Part shown: positions 17,998 to 26,821 of the stretch, one piece after another
Position numbering within the stretch: position 1 is the stretch's first letter
How the letters are laid out: each line of letters begins with the position of its first letter
NCBI RefSeq assembly: GCF_021190915.1
Contig: NZ_JAIOAP010000009.1
Span: 215,647 to 279,646, forward strand
DNA length: 64,000 bases
Reading direction: 5' to 3'
Source: Cohnella silvisoli
Lineage (GTDB): Bacteria; Bacillota; Bacilli; Paenibacillales; Paenibacillaceae
Translations under genes and position numbers: made by a program
The notes under the pieces: model-generated
Databases searched by the model: none
Told to the model about the DNA's origin: nothing
The model's input: only the letters and a program-made list of their open reading frames with translations

Positions 17998-19378
17998 TCA
18001 TGCCTTCCTTAAGCAGCGTGGAGGCATCCTTGTTTAACTGCTTCATCGCTTCGTCCAACATCGACTTCCCGAAATAGACCGGTGTCAGATGTTTCTTAAG
18101 AAGCGCGTCCCCGTTGAGCAGATAAGGGTTGACCTCCAATACGTCGTTGCTATAATTCAGTTCTCCTTGCAGTACCTTAAACGCTTGTTTATCGAACTCC
18201 GTCGTTTGCGGAAGCATCTCTACCAAGTGCTTCATCGCAGGAACACCCCATCCGCCTTTGGCGCGTTCTTCGGCAAGCTTCCCGCCGAAGTACCACTCAT
18301 ACACTTTCCAAGTTTCCTCCGGATGTTTCGTTGCTTTATTGATAATAGCGCCGGTAGCCGAGCCGGTAGGAGAAACTCGCTTGCCACCCTCTGCTATAGG
18401 CGCCGGCAGCATACCGAAATCGTCCAGATGGGTTTTCGTATGCTCGTCATTGCGCAGCAGTCCGGAGAACCAGTAGCCTGACAGCATCATCGCGGCGCGA
18501 TCCGTCAGGAAGATCTCCCCACCCCACGCGGCCTTATCCTGATTGATCTGATTCGGGCCGACATTCGCTTTGACCGCGTCTACCCATAGTCCGAGCCCTT
18601 CCTTCACTTCCGGCTTATCGTAATCAATCGAACTGAAATCGCTTGAGGATAGTGTGACTCCTTTACTTAGCAGATAAGTCATTAACCAAGGCAGATCCGC
18701 TTCCGATTTACCAAGAATACCGAGTCCGAATTGTTTAATCGTGTCGCCTTCCGTAATCGTCAGTTTCTTGGAAAGCTCGAACAGCTCTTTCCAGGTCATA
18801 GGCTGCGAGGCATCTGGAATTGGCACTCCAGCAGCTTCAAACAGCTTCTTGTTGTACCAAACCGTATAATCCGGAGACCAGTCTTTCGGTATGCCGTAGA
18901 TCGGCCCTTGTCCTTGAACCTTTCCATCAAACCTGAATACGTTAGTGGCCGGTCCGAGATCGTCCTCGCGGATAATTGAGCTCTTCTGAATGAATGGCGT
19001 CAGATCCATCGCGATACCGCGAATGACGTAGGAGGGTGTATCGTTGACACCGCTTATCCGAATAATATCCGGAGCTTCCCCGGTCGCGAGCTGAGCGGCA
19101 AGCTTAGTTGCATCCGTATCCTCGCGCTGTATTTTGATGCCTGGATTATCATCTTCAAACTGCTTAATTTGCTCTGTCGATATTTCATCATTATTGATAT
19201 TGAAGCGAACGACGATGGGATCAGCATCCTTACCTCCTTTATCGGACGGAGAAGCCTGCTGAGACTCGTTCCCTTCCTTCACCGGGCTATTCGTTTCTGA
19301 GCCAGATTTATTATTGCCGCATGCCGTCAACCCTACCGCCATTATGAGACCGAGAAGCAAATAACCTTTCTTTTTCAT
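17981..19378 (-). CDS. Sugar ABC transporter solute-binding lipoprotein
   Basis: Family 1 binding protein of the locus C importer, 465 residues. The signal sequence ends in LTAC with the lipidated Cys at residue 20, followed by a polar linker and the two-lobed binding domain. GGAGGG precedes the ATG. It lies downstream of the two-component genes and upstream of its two permeases in one direction; a 113-bp gap before it could hold its own promoter (TATACT box at 19433-19438 on the minus strand). The two-component pair next door is the likely regulator. Confidence 0.93.
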   Translation of the reverse strand: MKKKGYLLLGLIMAVGLTACGNNKSGSETNSPVKEGNESQQASPSDKGGKDADPIVVRFNINNDEISTEQIKQFEDDNPGIKIQREDTDATKLAAQLATGEAPDIIRISGVNDTPSYVIRGIAMDLTPFIQKSSIIREDDLGPATNVFRFDGKVQGQGPIYGIPKDWSPDYTVWYNKKLFEAAGVPIPDASQPMTWKELFELSKKLTITEGDTIKQFGLGILGKSEADLPWLMTYLLSKGVTLSSSDFSSIDYDKPEVKEGLGLWVDAVKANVGPNQINQDKAAWGGEIFLTDRAAMMLSGYWFSGLLRNDEHTKTHLDDFGMLPAPIAEGGKRVSPTGSATGAIINKATKHPEETWKVYEWYFGGKLAEERAKGGWGVPAMKHLVEMLPQTTEFDKQAFKVLQGELNYSNDVLEVNPYLLNGDALLKKHLTPVYFGKSMLDEAMKQLNKDASTLLKEGMSAAQK

Positions 19379-19432
19379 GCAAGACCCTCCATAAAATTAA
19401 GAATTGAGAGCATCATATGCGCTCATGACTGT

Positions 19433-19438
19433 AGTATA
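19433..19438 (-). promoter_or_regulatory. Possible -10 box for the locus C transporter operon
   Basis: TATACT on the minus strand, about 55 bp before the ATG at 19378, lies in the gap between the kinase and binding-protein genes. No convincing -35 is seen at the proper distance, which would suit activation by the adjacent AraC-type response regulator. Confidence 0.35.
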
Positions 19439-19491
19439 GAGATGAACGACATGGACCGGCTACGAGACGATCATACGATATGACAGGGTAT

Positions 19492-22257
19492 TTATCCGAA
19501 GTTAAGAGGGAGTTCGATAAGGGTTCGGGTCCCTCTCATCGGCTCACTGACGACATTCATTACGGCCTGATCCTTATAATACAAACGAAGACGATGGCTC
19601 ACATTTGACAAGCCGATCCCGCCGCCGCCCTCATCACTCTTGTGATCTCTATGAATCTCTGTACCTTTCTCAAGCTCGTTGTTAAGCTGCGTTAACCTGA
19701 CTGAGTCCATTCCAATGCCGTTGTCACTCACTTCGATCCGCAAGCATCCTGCCTCCGAACGAATTTTGATTCCAATCCATCCTTCCTCGTCGAAACCTTC
19801 CAGCCCGTGCTTCAAACAGTTCTCCACGATAGGCTGAAGGATAAATTTCACGACGCTCGCAGCAAGTAATTCCTTAGGCACATCTATTTGGAATGTATAC
19901 AGGTTTCCCGTACGGAACTGTTGAATGGCCATATAATTTCGAACATGATCCAACTCATTGTCCAGCGTTACGACTTCTGTGTCATTGCTTATGCTATAGC
20001 GAAACAGGTCAGCCAAAGCTGTCACCATCATTCCAATATCGCGGTTACCAGTTCTCATGCATCTCATGTTGATAGCTTCCAGTGTATTGTATAGAAAATG
20101 GGGTTTAATCTGGGCTTGAAGCATCTTGAGCTCGGCCAACGCTTTCGTCGATAGCAATTCAGTCTCACGAATTTTGATATTTGCATTTTCCTCCATCACG
20201 TTCATATTCTGATGAACGACTTCGGCCAACTGACGGATCATCCCGTTGTAGCTTCGAACGATTTCGGCAATTTCGTTGCGCCCCTTGTCAATGGTCGCCT
20301 GATAGAACTTCCCTTCTCCCGCGAGAGCCATCATTCGTTTCAATTCCCTAAGCGGCTTCAGCAAAAAAGCCGTAATGGTGAGAGCCAATACAATGGATAA
20401 CAGCCACACGATTGCGATAATGAGCAGAAAAGCATATTTATACTCCCTATTCTTGTAAACAATCCGGTCATTGGAATAAGACACCTCCATCCGCCAGTCG
20501 GATTCCGGCACCCGTCCAGACCATTGCATGGCACCGGCGCCGAATTCAGGGGGAAAACGATCATACGGATAGATTTGGGTACCGAAAGAATCTTTTATTT
20601 GCAACGCAAACCCGAGTGGACTTAATTTTTCAAACAAAGACTCTCTCGGTACCAGCAGTAAATAATAGACCGAGAGCCCGCGATCGGATCTATAGGCGAA
20701 TCGCTTAATTAAAGCCGGTTTAATCGTATTGAATGCGTCTTTGTAACCGTTAATCCAATAAGCCTCGTCGGTATTGCGCATCTCCCCCGGCTCCAGCCTG
20801 AACAAATCGCGGTTATCGGAGAAGATGGAAGAATAGACGGCTTGTCCGCCCGCATCGAACAGAACGAAGTATTCGGCTTCGTTGAGCCCGGCGAGCATTG
20901 GAATACTCACATTAACCGAGACGTCAGACATAGGTTCTGGTATCTCTGAGTTATACGTGCGTTTTAGGAGAATCTGCAGCGGTTCGCTCGCATGAATCTG
21001 ATTGATTAAGTGGTTCATAGAATCTATGCGATTTTGGATTGAGACGCCAGTATACGTTCCAATCTCGCCGATCATGAGTCCCATCTGTTTCTGGACGACT
21101 TGATTGAACAAACCTGAATAAAGCCATCCTCCGGTCAATGTCGGAAGCATAGCCGCAAGAGAGAATATAACGAGCAGTCTTTGACGGAGGGTCAGGGGGA
21201 TTATACTCTTCGGTATCCACTCCTCGGAGATCGACTTCGAGTCCCATCGATCGCCCCTGGATTGCTCTTTCATCTTCCTGGACAGCAACAGGAAAGAATC
21301 CAACGTTCTCTTTGCATAGAAGAAGCTGATCCCGAAAGTGACGACTACTGTTGCGCAGAAGAGCCAAATCAATCGATTCCATAACGTGAAAATCGAGTAG
21401 TGGACAATTGGAGTCGCGGGAGCGAATGTAACCTTATAGGGATACGGACTTAATTCTTTAGCGGAGGCTTGACCCACCGGGGCATCATCAGACGACCAGA
21501 GCCGATTCCCTTGTGTATCCTCTACGGAGAAGCTGAAGGCTTCCGATTGAAGCAAGGGTAATCCCGTTCTAAAAAAATCGTCCTGCAATTGCATGAGGAT
21601 TAGAACACCGTTCATATTTCCGTTACTGATAATCATACGGTTCTTCAAATTTTCCGTGAAAAGGCGCAGTTCCCGGATAACGGTTTTATCTTGCGCGAGG
21701 TGCCGAGAATCAATAAACTTAGACAAATCCTGCGACGAGTATTTCACGATTCTGTTGTGGTCTTCCAGGAATCTTTCGCTCATATGTATTTTCTGCAATA
21801 AATCCATCCGAATGTTCGGAAGCTCCGCAAATCCATCCTGGCCGATATCCTTAATCCAAGCCGCTTGTCCCGCATCACCCCCGATGAAATAGATACGATG
21901 AACCAAATCCGGAGATAAATGAAGCGCATTCAACTTAGCCGACAGTTCTGCCCTATGAACGGCCGCGAAATGAGCATCCCTATATAGGAGCGACTCCTGA
22001 AAATAAGTACTGAAGTACGGGGTCTGCAGCAATTGCAGTAAATGGTCAATTTCACCGAGTTGAAGGAGAGTATTATGATAGAACTGCGTGGAAACGTTCG
22101 ACTTGCGGTTGTCCTCGATCATTCTGTTCATACTGTTTACATAGGTTAAACCGATCTGGACCATTACAATCTGAGCCAATATGGTCAACATGACGGAGAC
22201 GGCAACAATACGCCAGGGCGTTGGGCTATGCTTGCTCAACCATCGACTAATGGCCAT
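19492..22257 (-). CDS. Dual-sensor YesM-like histidine kinase
   Basis: Membrane sensor kinase of the LytS/YesM group, 921 residues, about 300 more than usual. Four hydrophobic segments are seen at ~16-39, 293-314, 360-383 and 608-633, bounding two separate extracytoplasmic domains (~40-292 and ~384-607). A HAMP linker (~634-685) and the His_kinase domain with the phospho-acceptor motif QIKPHFLYNTLEA (His720) follow, then an ATP-binding end with NGIGMD and GGGIGLSN. The two closest kinases in the window have only one sensor. GGGGGA precedes the ATG, which sits 1 bp after the stop of the response-regulator gene, so the pair is co-transcribed. It probably senses a sugar or a sugar-loaded binding protein. 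Confidence 0.92.
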   Translation of the reverse strand: MAISRWLSKHSPTPWRIVAVSVMLTILAQIVMVQIGLTYVNSMNRMIEDNRKSNVSTQFYHNTLLQLGEIDHLLQLLQTPYFSTYFQESLLYRDAHFAAVHRAELSAKLNALHLSPDLVHRIYFIGGDAGQAAWIKDIGQDGFAELPNIRMDLLQKIHMSERFLEDHNRIVKYSSQDLSKFIDSRHLAQDKTVIRELRLFTENLKNRMIISNGNMNGVLILMQLQDDFFRTGLPLLQSEAFSFSVEDTQGNRLWSSDDAPVGQASAKELSPYPYKVTFAPATPIVHYSIFTLWNRLIWLFCATVVVTFGISFFYAKRTLDSFLLLSRKMKEQSRGDRWDSKSISEEWIPKSIIPLTLRQRLLVIFSLAAMLPTLTGGWLYSGLFNQVVQKQMGLMIGEIGTYTGVSIQNRIDSMNHLINQIHASEPLQILLKRTYNSEIPEPMSDVSVNVSIPMLAGLNEAEYFVLFDAGGQAVYSSIFSDNRDLFRLEPGEMRNTDEAYWINGYKDAFNTIKPALIKRFAYRSDRGLSVYYLLLVPRESLFEKLSPLGFALQIKDSFGTQIYPYDRFPPEFGAGAMQWSGRVPESDWRMEVSYSNDRIVYKNREYKYAFLLIIAIVWLLSIVLALTITAFLLKPLRELKRMMALAGEGKFYQATIDKGRNEIAEIVRSYNGMIRQLAEVVHQNMNVMEENANIKIRETELLSTKALAELKMLQAQIKPHFLYNTLEAINMRCMRTGNRDIGMMVTALADLFRYSISNDTEVVTLDNELDHVRNYMAIQQFRTGNLYTFQIDVPKELLAASVVKFILQPIVENCLKHGLEGFDEEGWIGIKIRSEAGCLRIEVSDNGIGMDSVRLTQLNNELEKGTEIHRDHKSDEGGGGIGLSNVSHRLRLYYKDQAVMNVVSEPMRGTRTLIELPLNFG

Positions 22258-22258
22258 C

Positions 22259-23527
22259 TCAGCTTCCCCCTATGCGCGCTTTCTTGACGATCGATATCTC
22301 TCTGAAATCCATCGGCGTCGTCCCCGTGTGCTTCTTGAATAGCTCCGTAAAATAGTTCTGATCCGAGTAGCCGACTTTCTCCGCAACCTCATATACTTTA
22401 TACCGTATATCGGCCAACATCTCGGCAGCCCTCTCCATCCTGAGCGAGGTTAAATAAGTTAAATAGGTTTCTCCCGACTCCTTGAACAGCATACTTAAAT
22501 GTCCGGGAGTAACGTAGACCTGCTCGGCCACTTCCTTGAGCGTTAGTCCTCTGCCATAATTTTGTCTAATGTACTCTTTGGCTTGGCTGACGACCTTGTT
22601 CTCCTCCTTGAGCACATCCGTTGCTACTCGTATAGCGTTATCTTCCGATGTCCTCTTCAAAAGGACGCGCGCCGATTCGAACGAATGGCGAACGAGCATG
22701 ACTTCCGGAACGATGCTGCCTATGGCGAGTGAAAGCGTCGACTTGAACAAGCCGCGAAATCGGAACAAACTCTGCTTGAGCTCTGTCATGTCCGCCACCG
22801 CGGACGGTCCGGAAGAGAGCAAACCGCATTCCGCCGTATCGCGATTGACCAGATGAACCCGTTGTCCTGGCGTGTCCCATAAATCATTTAACAGATTGTT
22901 CAATGAAAATACGATTAACTTCAATTCCTTAGCGCTTACAGGATGTTTGCTCTGTCTCATGCGATCGAGACTAAGAATCCCGACGCGATAGACGTTTCCA
23001 TCCAGGCGAATCCCATTTTCCGCCATTCCTTGCAAGATTTCAACTGACGACATCTCCTGCGTCAACAGCCGGTACGTGAACTCTTCGCGCATCAGAAGAG
23101 ACAGCATCGATTCTTTGCGTTCTAGCAATTGTTTGCGAGACTCCTCCTGCTTCCTTTCATCCATAGTTCGAATTACTTCTCCAAATGTATTAAACATTGC
23201 ATCGAAATCGGTAGGCTTAAGCAAATAGCCCACCGCTCCATGGTCAATCGCATGCTTGGCATAGTGAAATTCGCTGTAACCGGACAAGATCACGACAAGT
23301 ATACGGGGATGCAACCTCTTCAACGCGTTCATGAGCTCCAAGCCATCCATAAAAGGCATGCGAATATCGGCAAGCACAATATGAACAAGGTTCTCTTCAA
23401 CAAATTGGAGCGCTTCGAGCCCATGGGTACAGGAGCCGGCAACTTCTATGCCCAATTGTCCCCATGGGGATGCGAGCAGTCCCTCCCGAATCTCCATCTC
23501 ATCATCGACGATCAACAATCGGTACAT
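22259..23527 (-). CDS. YesN-like response regulator with AraC DNA-binding domain
   Basis: A 422-residue regulator. The receiver domain (1-120) has acidic residues at 8-9, phospho-acceptor Asp54 in VLADIRMP, and Lys in YLLKPTD. A variable middle follows, then an AraC-type double helix-turn-helix at ~320-415 (LKEVAEQVYVTPGHLSMLFK; VAEKVGYSDQNYFTELFKKH). The ATG follows GGAGGA. It is the first gene of the pair with the dual-sensor kinase and likely activates the downstream binding-protein/permease/secreted-enzyme genes. Confidence 0.94.
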   Translation of the reverse strand: MYRLLIVDDEMEIREGLLASPWGQLGIEVAGSCTHGLEALQFVEENLVHIVLADIRMPFMDGLELMNALKRLHPRILVVILSGYSEFHYAKHAIDHGAVGYLLKPTDFDAMFNTFGEVIRTMDERKQEESRKQLLERKESMLSLLMREEFTYRLLTQEMSSVEILQGMAENGIRLDGNVYRVGILSLDRMRQSKHPVSAKELKLIVFSLNNLLNDLWDTPGQRVHLVNRDTAECGLLSSGPSAVADMTELKQSLFRFRGLFKSTLSLAIGSIVPEVMLVRHSFESARVLLKRTSEDNAIRVATDVLKEENKVVSQAKEYIRQNYGRGLTLKEVAEQVYVTPGHLSMLFKESGETYLTYLTSLRMERAAEMLADIRYKVYEVAEKVGYSDQNYFTELFKKHTGTTPMDFREISIVKKARIGGS

Positions 23528-23558
23528 GAAGGTTCCTCCTTTTTCATCGAGTAAGAAA

Positions 23559-23590
23559 CAGCCCGCAAATCAAGACTGATTTGCGGGCTG
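23559..23590 (-). terminator. Terminator after the secreted beta-propeller-like gene
   Basis: A perfect 14-bp stem (CAGCCCGCAAATCA with TGATTTGCGGGCTG, four-base loop) is followed on the minus strand by TTTCTT. It separates the secreted protein gene ending at 23641 from the response-regulator gene starting at 23527. Confidence 0.75.
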
Positions 23591-23640
23591 TTGTTGAACT
23601 ATTGTTTATCTTCTATCACCTGCAGATCAAGATTCCTACC

Positions 23641-26600
23641 TTACAAACCCGTATAAAGAACCGTCGGAGTCCATACCGTCGTATCCCCAGTATTGGTTCC
23701 ATTCTTGTTGACGACGAAATAAACCAAATCATTCGCCGCTACAGAGATGCTGATATCATGAGAAAATCCAACAAAGTTGTTAGCGGCAATGGCTTGCCAG
23801 CCGCTTGCCGGCCACACTTGAGTTCCATTCTTCATGATCTTGACGTTTACCCCGTCGCCTATCCCGTTATAAATATCTTTCTTCGCATTACCCGTAATTT
23901 GGACTGTACCCGCTTTCGGTGCTTTCCATGCTCTAACAGAATCATTGGTATCGGGATGCTGCCAATTATATCCGACCAAGGCATAGGTTTGCGCACCTTT
24001 CCATCTGTTGTTGACAGTATCCCAGGTCATATCGCTGTAACTGGTGCCGTTCCATTGTTTGTAAGACCATTGATTGGTTTCCTGTACTGAACTGAAGCCG
24101 CTTGTAGCCGAAAAAGAATTATATTCTACACCCGTGTATCGGACAGTTGGATCCCATACCATCGTGTCGGAAGTAATGGTTCCGTTCTTATTGACGACAA
24201 AATAAATGAAATCATTCGCCTCTACAGGAATGGAAATATCGTGGGAAGCTCCAACAAAGTTGTTAGCGGCAATGTATTCCCAGCCGCTGCTCGGCCATAC
24301 CTGGGTTCCATTCTTCATGATCTTGACGTTTACCCCGTCGCCCAAACCGTTGTTGGAATCCTTCTTCGCAGTGCCCGTCAGTCGGACTGTACCTGAACTC
24401 GGCGCTTTCCAGGCTCTCACGGAATCATTGGTATCGGGGTGCTGCCAATTGCTGCCGACGATGACGTAGGTTTGGGCGCCGTTCCATCTGTTGTTGACGG
24501 CATCCCATGTCATATCGCTATAACTGCTGCCATTCCACTGCTTGTAATACCATTGATTCGTTCCCTGTGCCGAGCTGAACCCGCTTGACGCCGAATAATT
24601 TTCATACTCGATCGTCGGGTCCCAATGTGTCGTATCGGACGAATTGGTTCCGTTCTTGTTGACGATGAAACGAATCTGGTCATTCGGAGCGACGCTGACC
24701 GTCAGATTATGCGAGACGCCTGTAAAATTGTTATAGGCGATCGATTGCCAACCGCTGCTTGGCCAGATCTGCGTGCCGTTCTTCAGGATCCTCACATTTA
24801 CACCGTCTCCGAATCCGGAATTAGACGCTTTCTTAGCCAGTCCGGCAACGTTGACGACACCTAACTTCGGAGCAGTCCAAGTTCTCACGGAATCATTCGT
24901 ATCTGGATGCTGCCAACTGCTGCCGATAATAACATTATCCTGCGCGCCCTTCCACCTGTTATTGCCTGAATCCCAGGTCATATTGCTATAAGCGGTTCCG
25001 TTCCACTGCTCATATGACCATTGATTCACTCCTTGTGTCTGGCTGAACCCACCCGATGCCGAATACCGATCCGTCTGATTTGTGGTAATCGTAATCGATC
25101 TGCGGTAAAGGTTGTCAATCGTATAATCGCTCCACGCTTTGCGGGGGTAAATGATATCGAAATTGCCGTCTACCGTAGTTCCATCGGCAGCTCCGCCCAC
25201 ATAATCCACGAAGGTGGAATACGGCTGCATGACCGAACCCGCCGTCACACTGTCCACGATGGCCTCCATGCTCCAATTAATTCCATCCGATGAAGAGTAC
25301 AACGTTAATTTGCTGGCGTCATGGGTTTGAATGGTCATCAGATATTTGTTGATGGCGGTATTGAATGTGGCGTCGGAATGCGTGTCCTCCTTGCCGTACG
25401 TATTGTCAATAATCCGATCTCCAAGACTTGTAAATGCATTGCCGGACCAGCTGCCATTCGAGTATTTGGTCCATGTTGTATTCTGAAGATTTCTGGCAGC
25501 GGCAATTACGTCCTGAAGATCGGCTCTTGCCACCGCAATATGTCTCGGATAAGCTCCCAGTTCATTGTTGACACCATCGTTGTAGTAAGCGTAGATATAG
25601 TCGCCGATTATGACAATAGGGGTTCCGCCTACATTCAAGTCCTCATTATAAGGCTTCAACATCTCGCCGCAAAATTCCCAAGTTGCGCCATTGTCATTGG
25701 AATAGGCTACTCCAAGACTGAATTTGGGAATTCCTGACGTTTGTCCAGCAGGCCACCGCTCGTTGTGTGTAAATCCGATCAACTCGTTGGGTCCTATCTT
25801 GTAATAATTCATGATCCAGATATGATACCGATAAGAATCGCCCTCATGGCCGTTTTTGTCAATCAATTGTTCTCCGCCAGACGAAACATAGGTTTGCATC
25901 GGATCATCAGAAGGGCCTCTAAAATGCTGTGAATACGGACCGTGATAGAAATTCATAGAGTCGTCGTTATCTTTCATCGTACCGAAGGTTGAATCCATCG
26001 TGATCTGCATTTGAGCGTCCGTATACAACAAATCTGCATCTCCGACATTGATCGTGTACGGAAGATCGGGACCTGAAACCGATACATTGTCAAAGTGCCA
26101 GCTGCTTGTGCTTACCACCAGTCCCGCATAACCGCTAGCGAACGTTGCGTCGTTATAATCGATTCTAGGGGTCGTCTCGTTATTCACGTAAACTTTAATG
26201 TTCGCGCCGCTGTTGACGACCCTGACATGGCGAAACGTACTAAAATCAATGCCGGTCGATGCCGAGATAAGAACCTTATTTACTTTGTATAGCTCCACCG
26301 AACCATTTGCCCTGATATAGAGCATAAATCCGCTTTCAAACGGGTTGTCACTGGCAATCATCTTCTTGAATTGAAGACCCGCCCAGCTTAGATTGCTGCC
26401 GCCGTTGTTCACTACCTTCAGATCGAAATCATACGTGGCGTCTCCCCAACGCTTGTCCTTGATTCCGGTAAAGTAAGTGCCGTTTGTCGTCGTGCTTTGG
26501 ATGTATGACCCTCCTGACACGGACCAGCTTCCGGAGAATTCCGACCAGTTGCCGTTTCCTGCATCAAATGTGTCGTAGAACGAATTTCCGGCGGCCAGCG

Positions 26601-26682
26601 CGGTATGCCCCGGCAAAGCGACTACCGATACGCCAAAAACCAGAAGAAAAGCTGCTGCCCAGTTGCAAAGCTTTCTAAACAT
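23641..26682 (-). CDS. Secreted multidomain protein: jelly-roll, beta-propeller-like domain and three repeat modules
   Basis: A 1013-residue exported protein. After a signal peptide ending near HTALAAGN, a LamG/DUF1080-like jelly-roll (~32-205, FYDTFDAGNGNW, FDNVSVSG) is followed by a beta-propeller-like region (~210-530) with SNDNGATWEF and SSSDGINWS blades, as in GH43/GH32-type or sialidase-like folds. The last 470 residues are three copies (543-698, 699-859, 860-1013) of the module also found in the secreted GH36-like protein. No catalytic triad could be pinned down, so it may be an enzyme or a binding protein. ATG at 26682 is chosen because GGGAGG lies upstream and the signal peptide starts there. 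It has its own promoter with a perfect cre site, a leader hairpin and a terminator: a separate, catabolite-repressed unit. Confidence 0.85.
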   Translation of the reverse strand: MFRKLCNWAAAFLLVFGVSVVALPGHTALAAGNSFYDTFDAGNGNWSEFSGSWSVSGGSYIQSTTTNGTYFTGIKDKRWGDATYDFDLKVVNNGGSNLSWAGLQFKKMIASDNPFESGFMLYIRANGSVELYKVNKVLISASTGIDFSTFRHVRVVNSGANIKVYVNNETTPRIDYNDATFASGYAGLVVSTSSWHFDNVSVSGPDLPYTINVGDADLLYTDAQMQITMDSTFGTMKDNDDSMNFYHGPYSQHFRGPSDDPMQTYVSSGGEQLIDKNGHEGDSYRYHIWIMNYYKIGPNELIGFTHNERWPAGQTSGIPKFSLGVAYSNDNGATWEFCGEMLKPYNEDLNVGGTPIVIIGDYIYAYYNDGVNNELGAYPRHIAVARADLQDVIAAARNLQNTTWTKYSNGSWSGNAFTSLGDRIIDNTYGKEDTHSDATFNTAINKYLMTIQTHDASKLTLYSSSDGINWSMEAIVDSVTAGSVMQPYSTFVDYVGGAADGTTVDGNFDIIYPRKAWSDYTIDNLYRRSITITTNQTDRYSASGGFSQTQGVNQWSYEQWNGTAYSNMTWDSGNNRWKGAQDNVIIGSSWQHPDTNDSVRTWTAPKLGVVNVAGLAKKASNSGFGDGVNVRILKNGTQIWPSSGWQSIAYNNFTGVSHNLTVSVAPNDQIRFIVNKNGTNSSDTTHWDPTIEYENYSASSGFSSAQGTNQWYYKQWNGSSYSDMTWDAVNNRWNGAQTYVIVGSNWQHPDTNDSVRAWKAPSSGTVRLTGTAKKDSNNGLGDGVNVKIMKNGTQVWPSSGWEYIAANNFVGASHDISIPVEANDFIYFVVNKNGTITSDTMVWDPTVRYTGVEYNSFSATSGFSSVQETNQWSYKQWNGTSYSDMTWDTVNNRWKGAQTYALVGYNWQHPDTNDSVRAWKAPKAGTVQITGNAKKDIYNGIGDGVNVKIMKNGTQVWPASGWQAIAANNFVGFSHDISISVAANDLVYFVVNKNGTNTGDTTVWTPTVLYTGL
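23644..25056 (-). repeat. Three tandem ~155-residue modules, second protein
   Basis: The region encodes three closely related units, more alike to one another than those in the GH36-like protein. Each contains NQWxYxQWNG, MTWDxxNNRW(K/N)GAQ, WQHPDTNDSVR, GDGVNV(K/R)I(M/L)KNG and VNKNGT motifs. The high similarity suggests recent internal duplication. Confidence 0.8.
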
Positions 26683-26704
26683 TACTATTCCTCCCTTGAT
26701 TTTT

Positions 26705-26741
26705 TTAACCGGATTAGGCTCATGATACCTAATCCGGTTAA
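26705..26741 (-). other. 14-bp inverted repeat at the 5' end of the secreted-protein mRNA
   Basis: TTAACCGGATTAGG and CCTAATCCGGTTAA form a perfect 14-bp stem with a 9-base loop. Given the -10 at 26748-26753 the transcript should begin within a base or two of this stem. On the transcribed strand the stem is followed by A residues, so it is not a terminator. It may protect the 5' end of the mRNA or be an operator at +1. Confidence 0.6.
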
Positions 26742-26747
26742 GCATTA

Positions 26748-26776
26748 ACTTTATTGAAAGCGCTATCACATTTCAA
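26748..26776 (-). promoter_or_regulatory. Promoter with perfect CcpA cre site
   Basis: On the minus strand TTGAAA (26771-26776) and TAAAGT (26748-26753) are 17 bp apart. Between them lies TGAAAGCGCTATCA (26755-26768, plus-strand reading), which matches the cre consensus TGWAANCGNTNWCA at every position. CcpA bound there would block polymerase, so glucose repression of the secreted protein is expected. Confidence 0.75.
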
Positions 26777-26821
26777 AGGATACCTCCACTTCTGTAGAAA
26801 GAAAATAGAAGATTCCTAGAC

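Noticed and set aside
26705..26741. Intrinsic terminator
   Set aside because: On the minus strand the stem is followed by A residues, no plus-strand gene ends there, and it sits at the predicted transcription start of the secreted gene.
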